A stretch of 64,000 nucleotides of DNA from Alphaproteobacteria bacterium (GTDB taxonomy: Bacteria > Pseudomonadota > Alphaproteobacteria > Caulobacterales > Aquidulcibacteraceae): positions 1 through 64,000 of the forward strand of contig WGNI01000005.1 of assembly GCA_016124655.1 (NCBI GenBank), given 5' to 3'. Made by a program: the position numbers and the translations under genes. The notes under the pieces are model-generated. The model did no database searches, was not told the origin of the DNA, and saw nothing but the letters and a program-made list of their open reading frames with translations. This document shows, in pieces, positions 14,931 to 28,557 of this stretch (position 1 is the stretch's first letter; every line of letters starts with the position of its first letter).

Positions 14931-16493
14931 ATGTCCAGCCCTCGCCCCACCGCCGCCCTGCGTTTCGTGCTGGGCGATCAGCTTTCGCCCGCGCTGTCGG
15001 CGCTGCGCGGCGCCGATCCCGCACACGACGTCATCCTCATGACCGAAGTGGGGGAGGAGACAACTTACGTCCCGCACCACAAGAAGAAAATCGCATTCAT
15101 CCTCGCCGCCATGCGCGCCTTTCGCCGCGAGCTGGAGGAGAAGGGATTTCGCGTGCGCTATGTCGCGCTCGATGATCCCGACAACACGCACAGCTTCACC
15201 GGAGAGCTTGAACGCGCCATCGCCGCGTTGAAGCTCGAGCGCGTGATCGCAACGCTCGCCGGCGAACACCGCGTCATCGCCATGCAGCGCAGCTGGGCGG
15301 ATGATTTCAATATCGACGTCGACATTCGCGACGATGATCGCTTTCTGTGCACGCACGCGGAGTTCGCGCGCTGGGCCGAAGGCCGCAAAAGCCTGCGCAT
15401 GGAATATTTCTACCGCGAGATGCGCCAGCGCACCGGTCTGTTGATGGACGGCGACCAGCCCGAAGGCGGGCAGTGGAACTACGATAAGGACAACCGCAAG
15501 CCCGCCGAGCCGGATCTGTTCATGCCGCGCCCGCAGCGCTTTGAACCCGACGCGGAAACAAAAAAGGTTCTGGCCCTGGTGAACAAACGCTGCGCGAGCG
15601 CCTTCGGCGATCTGGAGCCGTTCTGGTTCGGCGTGACCCGTGCGCAAGCAGAAAAAGCCCGCGATCATTTCCTGAAGCATGCGCTGCCGCACTTCGGCGA
15701 TTTTCAGGACGCGATGCTCGTGGGCGAGCGCTTCCTCTATCACTCCGTGCTCTCGCTTTATCTCAATGTCGGCCTTCTGGAGCCGCTCGACCTGTGCCGC
15801 CGCGCCGAGCGCGAATACAAAAGGGGCTGCGCGCCCTTGAACGCCGTGGAGGGTTTCATCCGCCAGATCATCGGCTGGCGCGAATATGTGCGCGGCATCT
15901 ATTTTCGCGAGGGCGAAAGCTACATCAGCCGCAATGCGCTCGGCGCCGATCGCGATCTGCCGGAATTCTACTGGACCGGCGAAACCGACATGGCCTGCGT
16001 GCGCGCCTGCGTCACGCAAACCAGGGAAGAAGCCTACGCCCATCACATTCAGCGCCTGATGGTGACGGGCAATTTCGCGCTGCTTGCGGGCATCGAGCCG
16101 CGCCAGGTGCACGAATGGTATCTCGCCGTCTACGCTGACGCGTTCGAATGGGTCGAAGCGCCCAACACCATCGGCATGGCGCTGTTCGCCGATGACGGGC
16201 TGTTGGCGTCAAAGCCGTACGCCGCCAGCGGCGCATACATCGACCGCATGTCGGATTATTGCCGCGGTTGCGCCTACGACGTGAAAGCCAAAGAGGGGGA
16301 GCGCGCGTGCCCCTTCAATCTGCTCTATTGGGATTTCATCGCCCGCCACGAGCGCCGCTTCGCCAACAATCCGCGCATGGCCGTGATCGTCAAAGCCTGG
16401 GCCAAGATGGACCCGGGTCGCCGCAACCGCATCCGCAAGGAAGCCAAGGCGTATCTCGACGGCTTGAAACCTGGGTCTTGGCGAAGCCCCTGA
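14931..16493 (+). CDS. FeS-type bacterial cryptochrome/(6-4) photolyase
   Basis: This 520-residue protein matches the deoxyribodipyrimidine photolyase-related family (FeS-BCP, as PhrB of Agrobacterium). It has an N-terminal alpha/beta domain starting LRFVLGDQLSP and a FAD-binding helical domain (GFIRQIIGWREYVRGIYF, about residues 305-322). Late cysteines are spaced C-x2-C-x12-C in YCRGC...ACPFN (about 443-459), with an upstream cysteine in MACVRAC. This is the spacing of the 4Fe-4S ligands in that family. It repairs (6-4) photoproducts or acts as a light sensor using FAD. The DUF2256 gene is divergent and adjacent. Confidence 0.92.
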   Translation: MSSPRPTAALRFVLGDQLSPALSALRGADPAHDVILMTEVGEETTYVPHHKKKIAFILAAMRAFRRELEEKGFRVRYVALDDPDNTHSFTGELERAIAALKLERVIATLAGEHRVIAMQRSWADDFNIDVDIRDDDRFLCTHAEFARWAEGRKSLRMEYFYREMRQRTGLLMDGDQPEGGQWNYDKDNRKPAEPDLFMPRPQRFEPDAETKKVLALVNKRCASAFGDLEPFWFGVTRAQAEKARDHFLKHALPHFGDFQDAMLVGERFLYHSVLSLYLNVGLLEPLDLCRRAEREYKRGCAPLNAVEGFIRQIIGWREYVRGIYFREGESYISRNALGADRDLPEFYWTGETDMACVRACVTQTREEAYAHHIQRLMVTGNFALLAGIEPRQVHEWYLAVYADAFEWVEAPNTIGMALFADDGLLASKPYAASGAYIDRMSDYCRGCAYDVKAKEGERACPFNLLYWDFIARHERRFANNPRMAVIVKAWAKMDPGRRNRIRKEAKAYLDGLKPGSWRSP

Positions 16494-16558
16494 CATTGCG
16501 CCGCGCGCCTCCGGCCTTATAACCGGGCGCGTTTGCCGCGCCGCCAGGAGCCCGCCCC

Positions 16559-17755
<1,197 letters not shown>

Positions 17756-17757
17756 GA

Positions 17758-18399
17758 TCAGCCTCTTCGCCGCAGCGCCCACACATCTTCCGTCGCCGCG
17801 ACTTTGCCTTTCAACCCGCCTTGGATCGCCGCGCTCTGGAGCAACGCAACATCGAATTGCGCGCCGTAGAGCGCCCGCACGGCGTCCGCATCGACGCAGA
17901 AGGGCGGGCCGTCCATCTGCGCCTGATCATAAGTGAAGGCGATCACGAGCTGCGGCGCCAACGCCGTCAGCGCCGGCACGAAGTCGGCATAGCGTGCGCG
18001 CAGGTCCAGCGGCAGCGCGACGAGCGCTGCGCGATCGTACACCGCATCGACTGCGCCAAGCATCTCGCGGGTCAACGCAAACAGATCGCCTTGAAACACC
18101 GCAACGTCTTCATGCGCATACAAGGTCAGCGCGCCCATCGGCGTGATCGTCGGCGCCGCGCCCAAATCCGCAAACAGGCTCTCCACCGCAAGCGCGCTCA
18201 ACTCCGCGCCGACCACGCGAAAGCCCTGGCGCAACAGCCAGCCGATGTCCCGCGTCTTGCCGCACAACGGCACAAACACGCGCGCGCGAGAGGGCAGGGC
18301 GAGCGCAGCCCAATGCTTCACCAACATCGCGTTCGGCGCGCCTTCGTGAAACGCGATCTCGTTGCGCTCCCAGCGCTGGCGCCAGAATGCGTGCTCCAT
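17758..18399 (-). CDS. tpm: Thiopurine S-methyltransferase family protein
   Basis: This 213-residue SAM-dependent methyltransferase starts MEHAFWRQRWERNEIAFHE, which is characteristic of the family. FVPLCGKTRDIGWLLRQG (SAM-binding motif I, about residues 40-57) and DAVYDRAALVALP (about 112) follow. Bacterial members methylate thiopurines or, in many cases, selenium and tellurium compounds. The natural substrate is not visible. The start at 18399 has GGAG at a suitable distance. It lies between sucC (2-bp gap, convergent) and urcA, interrupting the sucCD pair. Confidence 0.9.
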   Translation of the reverse strand: MEHAFWRQRWERNEIAFHEGAPNAMLVKHWAALALPSRARVFVPLCGKTRDIGWLLRQGFRVVGAELSALAVESLFADLGAAPTITPMGALTLYAHEDVAVFQGDLFALTREMLGAVDAVYDRAALVALPLDLRARYADFVPALTALAPQLVIAFTYDQAQMDGPPFCVDADAVRALYGAQFDVALLQSAAIQGGLKGKVAATEDVWALRRRG

Positions 18400-18496
18400 T
18401 GGCGCTGCTCCGTGTCCAGCGGCGCTCCCTGGGGTGCGGCCAGCCCCAAAGACTCTAGCACGCATGCACGCGCCAATCAGCACGCCCCGCCCACAC

Positions 18497-18523
18497 AAAA
18501 AAAGCCGGCCCCGCAGGGCCGGC
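18497..18523 (-). terminator. Rho-independent terminator downstream of urcA
   Basis: The stem GCCGGCCC-N4-GGGCCGGC (18504-18523) is followed, reading leftward, by a run of seven T on the minus strand (18497-18503). It lies 25 bp after the urcA stop and separates urcA from tpm. Confidence 0.85.
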
Positions 18524-18547
18524 GTCAGGACATCAATTTCGGAAAAC

Positions 18548-18874
18548 TTAGCGCGCGGACGCGAGATAGACGCGCGTGAGCTCCGGCTGATTGAGCCGCT
18601 CGACAGTGTTCGCCACCGCGTCGGCCCGGCATTCCGCGATCGCCTGTCGCAGCCGCGCGTCCGGCCGGCTCACATACGGCACGTCGCATGCGCGCGCCGC
18701 CGCCAGGCGCACCCGGCTCAAGAGAAGCGCTGCGTCCTCGCGCTGCGCCAGATCCAGCTGGGCGTGCTGCACGGACACCGCATGGGCGTCCTCATGGCGT
18801 GCGCCGCCCGGTTCGGCGTAGGCGGTCGCCCCGAGGCCAAGCGCGAGTGCGGCCGCCAGCATCCATGTCTTCAT
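18548..18874 (-). CDS. UrcA family protein, secreted
   Basis: This 108-residue protein has a clear signal peptide (MKTWMLAAALALGLGATAYA). It then shows the UrcA-family layout: VSVQHAQLDLAQREDAALLLSRVRLAAARAC and a second cysteine about 22 residues later. The two cysteines probably form a disulfide in the periplasm. UrcA proteins are widespread in Caulobacterales and sphingomonads and have no established function. The start was chosen for the signal peptide. A terminator follows and a triple Pho-box-like array lies about 75 bp upstream. Confidence 0.85.
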   Translation of the reverse strand: MKTWMLAAALALGLGATAYAEPGGARHEDAHAVSVQHAQLDLAQREDAALLLSRVRLAAARACDVPYVSRPDARLRQAIAECRADAVANTVERLNQPELTRVYLASAR

Positions 18875-18948
18875 TCGTTCCTCCGCAGCCGCATTGCGGC
18901 GTCCATCGTTGTGATGGGTCGCCGTCTGTGACGGTCCGTGTCGCCTTA

Positions 18949-18981
18949 CCGTCATACAACAGTCATGAAACTGTCATGTAA
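18949..18981 (+). promoter_or_regulatory. Triple Pho-box-like array
   Basis: Three direct units in 11-bp register, CCGTCAT (18949), CAGTCAT (18960) and CTGTCAT (18971), are each followed by an A-rich 4-bp spacer (ACAA, GAAA, GTAA). This closely fits the PhoB box pattern of 7-bp CTGTCAT repeats with 4-bp A/T-rich spacers. It lies between divergent urcA and the VOC gene. The repeat orientation favours rightward transcription (VOC, possibly sucD), but urcA is equally close. PhoB binding is inferred. Confidence 0.65.
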
Positions 18982-19131
18982 AGCGAAATTCGCGGCCAAG
19001 GCGGCGCCGAAACCCAATCTGCCCAAACAATCCGCATGCGGAGCGAATGAAGGAGGCCGGCCGGCCCCGCTGCGCGCTTGATCCCGGCCACAATGTTCGT
19101 ATAATGTTCTGGTCATCGAGGGAGAACCGCC

Positions 19132-19503
19132 ATGATCGGGTATGTCACGCTCGGCACGAACGACCTGCCGCGCGCCGCGAAATTCTATGACGCCATCGCC
19201 AAGGAGATGGGCGTCAGCCGCATGATGGACTTTGACGGCTTCATCGCCTGGGGCGCGCCCGGCGGGGCCCCGGGCATCGCCGCCACCAAGCCGTTCGACG
19301 GAAAGGCCGCCTCAGTCGGCAATGGCGTGATGGTCGCGCTGGAGGCCAAGGACAAAGACCAGGTCCATCGTCTGTATGAAATCGCGCTTGCGAATGGCGG
19401 GACCGACGAAGGTCCGCCCGGCCCGCGCGGCGATTCCGGCTTTTACGCCGCGTATTTCCGCGATCCCGACGGCAACAAGCTGAACGCCTTCATCATGGGC
19501 TGA
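19132..19503 (+). CDS. VOC (glyoxalase/bleomycin-resistance) family protein
   Basis: This 123-residue protein has a single vicinal-oxygen-chelate module. It starts MIGYVTLGTNDLPRAAKFYDAI and ends YFRDPDGNKLNAFIMG, the usual beta-alpha-beta-beta-beta ends. Members include glyoxalases, dioxygenases and resistance proteins. The substrate cannot be inferred. A GAGGGAGAA site precedes the ATG. It lies 91 bp upstream of sucD on the same strand, so its promoter may contribute to sucD expression. Confidence 0.9.
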   Translation: MIGYVTLGTNDLPRAAKFYDAIAKEMGVSRMMDFDGFIAWGAPGGAPGIAATKPFDGKAASVGNGVMVALEAKDKDQVHRLYEIALANGGTDEGPPGPRGDSGFYAAYFRDPDGNKLNAFIMG

Positions 19504-19593
19504 ACCGACGCGGCGGCAAGCCTTGTGCCTGCGCACAAGGCTCCGCTATGTCGCTCACGCAAGTTCAGCGTCAGCGTCCGGTCCGGGGAACCC

Positions 19594-20478
19594 ATGTCCA
19601 TACTCGTCAACGCGTCCACGCGCGTCATCTGCCAGGGCTTCACCGGCAAGAACGGCACCTTCCATTCCGAGCAGGCCATCGCCTACGGCACGCGCATGAC
19701 CGCCGGCGTCAGCCCGGGGAAGGGCGGCTCAGCGCACCTTGGACTTCCGGTGTTCAATTCCGTCGCCGAAGCGAAGGATAAGGCCGGCGCCGACGCCACC
19801 GTGATCTACGTACCCCCGCCCGGCGCCGCTGCAGCCATCGAGGAAGCCATCGACGCGGAAATTCCGCTCATCGTGTGCATCACCGAAGGCATTCCCGTGC
19901 TCGACATGGTACGCGTGAAGGCAAGGCTCGATCGCTCGAACTCGCGCCTCATCGGCCCCAATTGCCCGGGCGTGCTGACGCCCAACGAGTGCAAGATCGG
20001 CATCATGCCCGGCTCGATCTTCTCCAAGGGCGACATCGGCATCGTCTCGCGCTCCGGCACGCTGACATATGAAGCCGTGTTTCAGACCACGAATGAGAAT
20101 CTCGGCCAGACCACCGCCGTCGGCATTGGCGGCGATCCCGTGAAGGGCACCGAATTCATCGACATGCTGGAGATGTTTCTCGCCGACGACGCCACCAAGG
20201 CGATCATCATGATCGGCGAGATCGGCGGCTCCGCGGAAGAAGACGCCGCTCAATTTCTGGCCGATGAAGCCAGAAAGGGCCGCAAGAAGCCGACGGTCGG
20301 CTTTATCGCCGGCCGCACCGCGCCGCCGGGCCGCCGCATGGGCCACGCTGGCGCCATCATCTCCGGCGGCAAGGGCGATGCCGAATCCAAAATCGCCGCG
20401 ATGGAAGCCGCCGGCGTCAAGGTCGCTCCGCACCCGGCCGCGCTGGGCCGCACGATGTCGGACCTCCTCAAGGTGTAA
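19594..20478 (+). CDS. sucD: Succinyl-CoA ligase (ADP-forming) alpha subunit
   Basis: This 294-residue protein starts [29 protein letters not shown]. It has the CoA-binding Rossmann domain, the [12 protein letters not shown] segment and the phosphohistidine loop [10 protein letters not shown] (about residues 247-256, His in GHAG). It is the catalytic partner of SucC. The start at 19594 follows a GGGGAA site. An upstream in-frame ATG at 19525 would add an unrelated 23 residues. It is separated from sucC by about 1.8 kb and from sucA by a dispersed repeat, so it probably uses a promoter of its own or that of the VOC gene. Confidence 0.97.
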   Translation: MSILVNASTRVICQGFTGKNGTFHSEQAIAYGTRMTAGVSPGKGGSAHLGLPVFNSVAEAKDKAGADATVIYVPPPGAAAAIEEAIDAEIPLIVCITEGIPVLDMVRVKARLDRSNSRLIGPNCPGVLTPNECKIGIMPGSIFSKGDIGIVSRSGTLTYEAVFQTTNENLGQTTAVGIGGDPVKGTEFIDMLEMFLADDATKAIIMIGEIGGSAEEDAAQFLADEARKGRKKPTVGFIAGRTAPPGRRMGHAGAIISGGKGDAESKIAAMEAAGVKVAPHPAALGRTMSDLLKV

Positions 20479-20543
20479 CCGCGCACACCTGATCCGCGAA
20501 AAACCATAGGCGCGCGCCCTTCAATCGGGGCGAAACCCGCGCT

Positions 20544-20651
20544 ATTGCGGTTTCAGGCCGGCCGGTCGGCCGCCCGGAAACCGCAATGATCCAAAACTTG
20601 GACCGCGTTCGGACGGAAAACCGGTGTCCACTTTTCCTGAACGCGGTCTAG
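20544..20651. repeat. Dispersed palindromic intergenic repeat, copy 2
   Basis: The same two-dyad unit as at 10672-10777. GCGGTTTC and GAAACCGC arms form the first hairpin. GACCGCGTTC and GAACGCGGTC arms enclose the core GGAAAACCGGTGTCC followed by ACTTTTCC. It lies between sucD and sucA, ending about 60 bp before the chosen sucA start. If transcribed with the operon it would form two strong RNA hairpins in the sucD-sucA spacer. Confidence 0.85.
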
Positions 20652-20714
20652 ATGCAACCACACAGCCGCCGCCGGCAGGCGCGCGGCGACAATCCACGCG
20701 AGGTCATAGGTCTC

Positions 20715-23690
<2,976 letters not shown>

Positions 23691-23724
23691 TCGTCTCCGC
23701 GCGGCGGAGATCACGGAGCATGGA

Positions 23725-24930
23725 ATGACAGACATCGTAGTGCCGACGCTCGGCGAATCCGTCACCGAGGCGACGGTCGCGAAATGGATGAAAAAGCCCG
23801 GCGACGCGGTGAAGCGCGACGAAGTGCTCGTCGAACTGGAGACCGATAAGGTTTCCGTCGAAGTCTCCGCGCCCGGCGACGGCGTGTTGGGCGAAATCGT
23901 CGCCAACGAAGGCGCGACCGTGGAGATCGGCTCGCTTTTGGGCCGATTGTCCGGCTCAGGCGCCGGCGCGCAACCGGCGAGAACCGCCGCGCCGCCGCCG
24001 CCGGCTGCAGCGCCGCCTCAAGCCGCGCCGCCGCCGCCGCCAGCCGCCGCAGCGACCGCGCCGCCGTCGGTGCAGCGCGTCGCCGCCGAACGCGGGATCG
24101 ATCCGTCAAGCATTGAAGGCACCGGCCGCGACGGCCGCCCCACCAAGGCCGATGCGCTCGCTGCGCAGCCCGCGCGTCCGCCTGCGCCCGTCGCGCCTTC
24201 GCCTGCGCCCGCCGCGCCGCGCGTGATCGGCCCGCGCGAAGAACGCGTGCGCATGACGCGCTTGCGCCAGACCGTCGCGCGCCGTCTCAAGGAAGCGCAG
24301 AACACCGCCGCGATGCTGACGACGTTCAATGAAGCCGACATGTCGGCGATCATGGCCGCGCGCAACAAGCACAAGGACGGGTTTGAAAAGAAGCACGGCG
24401 TGAAGCTCGGCTTCATGAGCTTCTTCGTGAAGGCCTGCGTGGCCGCGCTGCGCGAAATCCCGAACGTCAACGCCGAGATCGACGGCGAAGATGTCATCTA
24501 CAAGAATTACTACGACATCGGCGTGGCGGTCGGCACCGATCGCGGCCTCGTCGTGCCCGTCGTGCGCGACGCCGATCAGAAATCCATGGCGGAGATTGAA
24601 AAGGATATCGGCGACCTCGGCGCCCGCGCGCGCGATGGTCAGTTGAAGCTCGAAGAATTGCAGGGCGCCACGTTCACGATCTCCAATGGCGGCGTGTACG
24701 GCTCGCTGATGTCGACGCCGATCCTGAACGCCCCGCAATCCGGCATTCTGGGGATGCACAAAATTCAGGAGCGGCCGATCGTCATCAATGGCCAGGTTGT
24801 CGTGCGTCCTATGATGTACTTGGCCTTGTCGTACGATCATCGCCTGGTCGACGGGCGCGAGGCGGTCACGTTCCTGGTGCGCGTCAAGGATGCGCTGGAG
24901 GATCCCGAGCGGTTGTTGCTCGACCTCTGA
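23725..24930 (+). CDS. sucB: Dihydrolipoyllysine succinyltransferase (E2 of 2-oxoglutarate dehydrogenase)
   Basis: This 401-residue protein has an N-terminal lipoyl domain, with the lipoylated lysine at about 42 in ETDKVSVE. An Ala/Pro-rich linker runs from about 78 to 115. The peripheral-subunit-binding domain ([19 protein letters not shown]) follows, then a second linker and the catalytic domain with [12 protein letters not shown], where His372 and Asp376 are the expected active-site pair. It transfers the succinyl group to CoA and forms the core of the complex. It is co-transcribed with sucA. One lipoyl domain is normal for this enzyme. Confidence 0.97.
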   Translation: MTDIVVPTLGESVTEATVAKWMKKPGDAVKRDEVLVELETDKVSVEVSAPGDGVLGEIVANEGATVEIGSLLGRLSGSGAGAQPARTAAPPPPAAAPPQAAPPPPPAAAATAPPSVQRVAAERGIDPSSIEGTGRDGRPTKADALAAQPARPPAPVAPSPAPAAPRVIGPREERVRMTRLRQTVARRLKEAQNTAAMLTTFNEADMSAIMAARNKHKDGFEKKHGVKLGFMSFFVKACVAALREIPNVNAEIDGEDVIYKNYYDIGVAVGTDRGLVVPVVRDADQKSMAEIEKDIGDLGARARDGQLKLEELQGATFTISNGGVYGSLMSTPILNAPQSGILGMHKIQERPIVINGQVVVRPMMYLALSYDHRLVDGREAVTFLVRVKDALEDPERLLLDL

Positions 24931-25034
24931 TCGCGCCGCGCGGGCTTCCGCTTGCCCCTGGCCGGATTTTCGGGTTTCTCGTCGAACGACCCGACGCGGC
25001 GAGGGGACATCGCCGCCGAACCGGGGAGGGGACG

Positions 25035-25472
25035 ATGTGGATTTTGCGCTGGCCGTTAGTGCTTATCCTGCTCGTGTACGTCGCCGCGTGCGTCTTTCCC
25101 GCAGCCGTCACCACGCTTGAGCATGTTCAAATCGGGAACATCGACGTCGCGCGCTATTCCGATCGCCTCTCCGCGCTCGGCGCATCGGCCACGCCGCTGG
25201 AAGCGGGGCTGTGGTATGGCGCAGCGGTTTTCTTGTTCATCGCCATGGTTCGCCTGATGCGTCGCACGCAGGCGTTCTGGGCCTGGCTGATCGGCTTTGC
25301 GCTCTATGGCGCGCGCTGGGCGTTGTGGAAGCAGGCTGAAGGCGGCCTGACGCTCGATTCCCAATATCCGCTCGCCGACTATGCGCCGATTGGCGTTCTG
25401 CTGGCGGTCGGGCTGGTGATCCTGCTCGTCGATGGCGGCGACCGCGCCTATTGGCGGCGGCAGGACGCTTGA
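25035..25472 (+). CDS. Hypothetical membrane protein between sucB and lpdA
   Basis: This 145-residue protein has about four hydrophobic segments (around residues 3-25, 55-72, 78-95 and 113-132) and a short charged C-terminus. No family is recognised. The ATG has a strong GGGGAGGGG site upstream. The next gene starts at its stop codon (TTGA overlap), so the two form a translationally coupled pair. Its position inside the 2-oxoglutarate dehydrogenase locus may reflect insertion rather than a shared function. Confidence 0.7.
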   Translation: MWILRWPLVLILLVYVAACVFPAAVTTLEHVQIGNIDVARYSDRLSALGASATPLEAGLWYGAAVFLFIAMVRLMRRTQAFWAWLIGFALYGARWALWKQAEGGLTLDSQYPLADYAPIGVLLAVGLVILLVDGGDRAYWRRQDA

Positions 25473-25945
25473 GCCTCGAAACCATCGCGACCTGGGCGCT
25501 GCGCGTATTCGGCGTTCTCTATGTCGCGGGCGGCGTCTTCACCGTGCGCCAGATGCTGGCCATGCGTGAGCTTGGCGATCTCTCGCGCCGGCTGGAACGC
25601 ATGACCGAGGAATTCGCGCGCGAGCAGGGCGATGCGCCCCCGCAGCCGCCGGTTGTTCAAGACGATGCAGGACGGCATTGGTGGCTGATCACGGGCGGCG
25701 CGCTGCTGATCCCAGCCGGCATCTCCATGGCGTTGGCGCACCGGCTCAGCGTCGCGTTTCTAAGCGTGATCATCGTCCATCAAATGTTCTATTTCCTGCG
25801 CCAGCGCGGCCGGGAAATCCGCGCCACGACGGAAGCGGAAAAGGCCGAGGCGCGGCCCGCCCGCGCAACCGTCAACGGCTTCTTCGCCGCCTTGGTGGTG
25901 ACGGTCGTGGCCGCCTGGCTTTCCTATGTCGGCGCGCTTGCGTGA
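25469..25945 (+). CDS. Hypothetical membrane protein, coupled to the upstream gene
   Basis: This 158-residue protein from a TTG start overlaps the previous stop as TTGA. A slightly longer version from TTG 25451 is possible. Hydrophobic segments are seen near residues 6-25, 70-88 and 135-155. A charged, coiled-coil-like stretch between the first two contains LGDLSRRLERMTEEFAREQ. No family is recognised. It completes a two-gene membrane unit between sucB and lpdA. Confidence 0.65.
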   Translation: MSLETIATWALRVFGVLYVAGGVFTVRQMLAMRELGDLSRRLERMTEEFAREQGDAPPQPPVVQDDAGRHWWLITGGALLIPAGISMALAHRLSVAFLSVIIVHQMFYFLRQRGREIRATTEAEKAEARPARATVNGFFAALVVTVVAAWLSYVGALA

Positions 25946-26071
25946 GCGCTGTGCGAACCGCTTGAGGCGAACGCATGTGCAGCTTGAAGGAAACCGCATC
26001 ATGCCCAGATTCAATTTGCAGCGGGCATCGTCTAGAGTGTGAAACGAGTCAGAGGTCCGGAAGTTTTCTCC

Positions 26072-27472
26072 ATGAGCGCATATGACGTGATCATCATTGG
26101 CGGCGGGCCTGGCGGCTACAATTGCGCCATCCGCGCCGGGCAGCTCGGCCTCAAGACCGCCATTGTGGAGAAGCGCGGCAAGCTCGGCGGCACATGCCTC
26201 AATGTCGGATGCATTCCCTCCAAGGCGTTGCTGCACGCCTCGCATTATTATGAAACAGCAGAGAAGAAATTCGCTGGCATGGGCATCAAGGCGACGGGCC
26301 TGTCGGTCGACCTGCCGAAAATGATGGATTTAAAGCTCGACGCCGTCGACGGCCTCACCAAGGGCGTCGAATTTCTGATGAAGAAGAACAAGGTCGATTA
26401 CATCAAGGGCGCCGGCCGTCTCCTCGGCGGCAGCCGCGTCGAGATTTCCGAGGAAGGCGGCGCCAAAACCGTTCACGACGCCAAGAACATTGTCATCGCC
26501 ACGGGGTCCGAGCCGGCCTCGCTGCCCGGCGTTGAGATCGATGAGGATCGCATCGTCTCCTCTACGGGAGCCTTGGATCTGACAGCGATCCCCAAGAAAC
26601 TCATCGTCATCGGCGCGGGCGTCATCGGCCTGGAATTGGGCTCCGTCTGGCGCAGGCTCGGCGCCGAAGTGACGGTCGTCGAATATCTCGATCGCGTCAC
26701 CCCGACCATGGACGCCGAAATCTCCAAGCAGTTCCAGCGCACGCTCGCCAAGCAGGGCATGAAGTTTCAAATGAGCAGCAAGGTCGTGGCGATCGAGCGG
26801 CTCAAGGCCGGCGTGCACGTCGCCATCGAGCCGGCCAAGGGCGGCGAACGCAAGGCGCTGGAGGCCGACATCGTGCTCGTTGCGATCGGAAGGCGGCCCT
26901 ACACAACCGATCTTGGTTTGGAGGCCGCCGGCGTGCGCTTTGATCAGCGCGGCTTCATCGAGACCGAACACTTCGCCACCAATATCCCGGGCGTTTGGGC
27001 GATCGGCGATTGCACCCACGGCCCGATGCTGGCGCACAAGGCGGAAGAGGAGGGCATTGCCGTTGCGCAAAAATGCGCAGGGCTTTGGGGCCACGTGAAC
27101 TACGATGTGATCCCCAACGTCGTTTACACCGATCCCGAAATCGCTTCCGTCGGCAAGACCGAAGAGGAATTGAAGGCTGCGGGCGTGGACTATTCGGTCG
27201 GGAAGTTTCCGTTCCTCGCCAATTCGCGCGCGCGCACCAATCACGAGACCGAAGGCTTCGCCAAAATCTTGGAGGACAAGGCCGCCAAGCGCGTTGTCGG
27301 CGCGCATTTGATGGGCGTCGGCGTCGGCGAACTGATCGGCGAAATCTGCGTGGCGATGGAGTTCGGCGCGTCCGCGGAAGATATCGCCCGCACCTGCCAC
27401 GCCCATCCCACCATGTCCGAAGCGATCCGCGAAGCCGCGAAGGGCGTCGACGGCTGGCTGATGCAGGCCTAA
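26072..27472 (+). CDS. lpdA: Dihydrolipoyl dehydrogenase (E3)
   Basis: This 466-residue flavoprotein reoxidises dihydrolipoamide in the 2-oxoacid dehydrogenase complexes. The FAD-binding motif [15 protein letters not shown] opens the protein. The redox disulfide is Cys42-Cys47 in [13 protein letters not shown]. The NAD-binding motif [15 protein letters not shown] lies near residue 190, [12 protein letters not shown] near 303, and the catalytic [13 protein letters not shown] near the C-terminus. The ATG at 26072 was chosen because the family begins directly with the FAD fold. The 126 bp before it hold its probable promoter. The 3' end overlaps the convergent Ldh-family gene by four bases. Confidence 0.97.
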   Translation: MSAYDVIIIGGGPGGYNCAIRAGQLGLKTAIVEKRGKLGGTCLNVGCIPSKALLHASHYYETAEKKFAGMGIKATGLSVDLPKMMDLKLDAVDGLTKGVEFLMKKNKVDYIKGAGRLLGGSRVEISEEGGAKTVHDAKNIVIATGSEPASLPGVEIDEDRIVSSTGALDLTAIPKKLIVIGAGVIGLELGSVWRRLGAEVTVVEYLDRVTPTMDAEISKQFQRTLAKQGMKFQMSSKVVAIERLKAGVHVAIEPAKGGERKALEADIVLVAIGRRPYTTDLGLEAAGVRFDQRGFIETEHFATNIPGVWAIGDCTHGPMLAHKAEEEGIAVAQKCAGLWGHVNYDVIPNVVYTDPEIASVGKTEEELKAAGVDYSVGKFPFLANSRARTNHETEGFAKILEDKAAKRVVGAHLMGVGVGELIGEICVAMEFGASAEDIARTCHAHPTMSEAIREAAKGVDGWLMQA

Positions 27473-28539
27473 AGCCTACGATTGTCGGGCAAGGCCAACG
27501 TCGCCGCCAACTCTTTGAGATTGGCGATGACTGCATCTGCAAGCGGAACCCCGTCGCGCATGCGCTCAGCGCGCGCAAGCCGCTCCGCATCGCCCGGCGC
27601 AAGCACGGGCGCGGCCGGATCCGCCGGCGGAGAAGCCAGCGCATAGGCGATCGTCGCGTCGCGCTCGCGCGCGAGCCAGTCGGGATCCGCGAACTTGGAT
27701 GGATCGAGCACAAGCGCGAACATCGCATTGCGCAGGCCGTCGCGGCGCGCATTGCCAGGCTGAATGGTTCCAAATCCCGACAACAATCCCGCCAGCAGCT
27801 CCGCCGCGAAGCCAAGCGCATACCCCTTGTGCTGTCCGAAGAACGCCAGCGCGCCGACATGGCTGGAATAATCGTGGCTGCCCATGCCGTGCGGATCGTC
27901 CGTGGGCCGGCCTTCAGCGTCGAGCACCGATCCGAACGGCACGGCTTCGCCCTTGGCCGCGGCCTCGCGCACCTTGCCGAGCGCAAGCCAGCTCGTCGCC
28001 ATGTCCAGTAGGAATGGATCATGCGCCGCCGAGCCGGGCAAGGCGATGCAGATTGGATTGGTGCCGAATCGCGCGTCCGCGCCGCGAAACGGCGCCACGA
28101 GACCGGCGTGATCGACCACGTTTACAAACGCGATGAACACGCACCCGGCGTCTGCGGCGCGCTCGCCGAATGCGCCGATCCGCCCCAAATGATGCGTGCG
28201 CCCAACCGTCAACGCACACACGCCGGCGTGTTTCGCCTTTTCGCACGCGCGCGCCGCCGCCGCATGTCCGACCACCGCGCCAAATCCATCGCAGCCGTCG
28301 ATTTGCAAAATCGCCGGCGTGTCTTGGATTGTTTCGGTCTTGGCGTTCGGCCGCACCAGCCCGGCGCGCGCATGCTTCGCGTAGGTTGCAAGAAGCGCGA
28401 TGCCGTGACTGTCATGCCCCGCGAGATTGGCGCCGACGAGATGGCTGGAGACCGCGCGGGCTTCGTCAGGCGACGAGCCAAGCGCGGCCAGCACGCTTTC
28501 GCTAAACGCTTCCAGGTGATCTGCGGGAAAGCGGCGCAT
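27469..28539 (-). CDS. Malate/L-lactate dehydrogenase (Ldh) family oxidoreductase
   Basis: This 356-residue NAD(P)-dependent enzyme is of the type-2 malate/L-lactate/ureidoglycolate dehydrogenase family. The family signature is visible in the N-terminal [18 protein letters not shown] (about residues 37-54, with the catalytic His), [17 protein letters not shown] (about 114), [12 protein letters not shown] (about 155) and [21 protein letters not shown] (about 235). It would reduce or oxidise a 2-hydroxyacid. The exact substrate is not decided by sequence. It appears monocistronic, 18 bp from the downstream end of the winged-helix gene. Confidence 0.92.
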   Translation of the reverse strand: MRRFPADHLEAFSESVLAALGSSPDEARAVSSHLVGANLAGHDSHGIALLATYAKHARAGLVRPNAKTETIQDTPAILQIDGCDGFGAVVGHAAAARACEKAKHAGVCALTVGRTHHLGRIGAFGERAADAGCVFIAFVNVVDHAGLVAPFRGADARFGTNPICIALPGSAAHDPFLLDMATSWLALGKVREAAAKGEAVPFGSVLDAEGRPTDDPHGMGSHDYSSHVGALAFFGQHKGYALGFAAELLAGLLSGFGTIQPGNARRDGLRNAMFALVLDPSKFADPDWLARERDATIAYALASPPADPAAPVLAPGDAERLARAERMRDGVPLADAVIANLKELAATLALPDNRRL

Positions 28540-28557
28540 CCGCTGAACGTACGCTGC

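Noticed and set aside
14481..16112. 543-residue open frame antisense to the photolyase gene
   Set aside because: It is a high-G+C shadow. Its content is Ala/His/Arg-rich low complexity, and the plus-strand gene has clear motifs.
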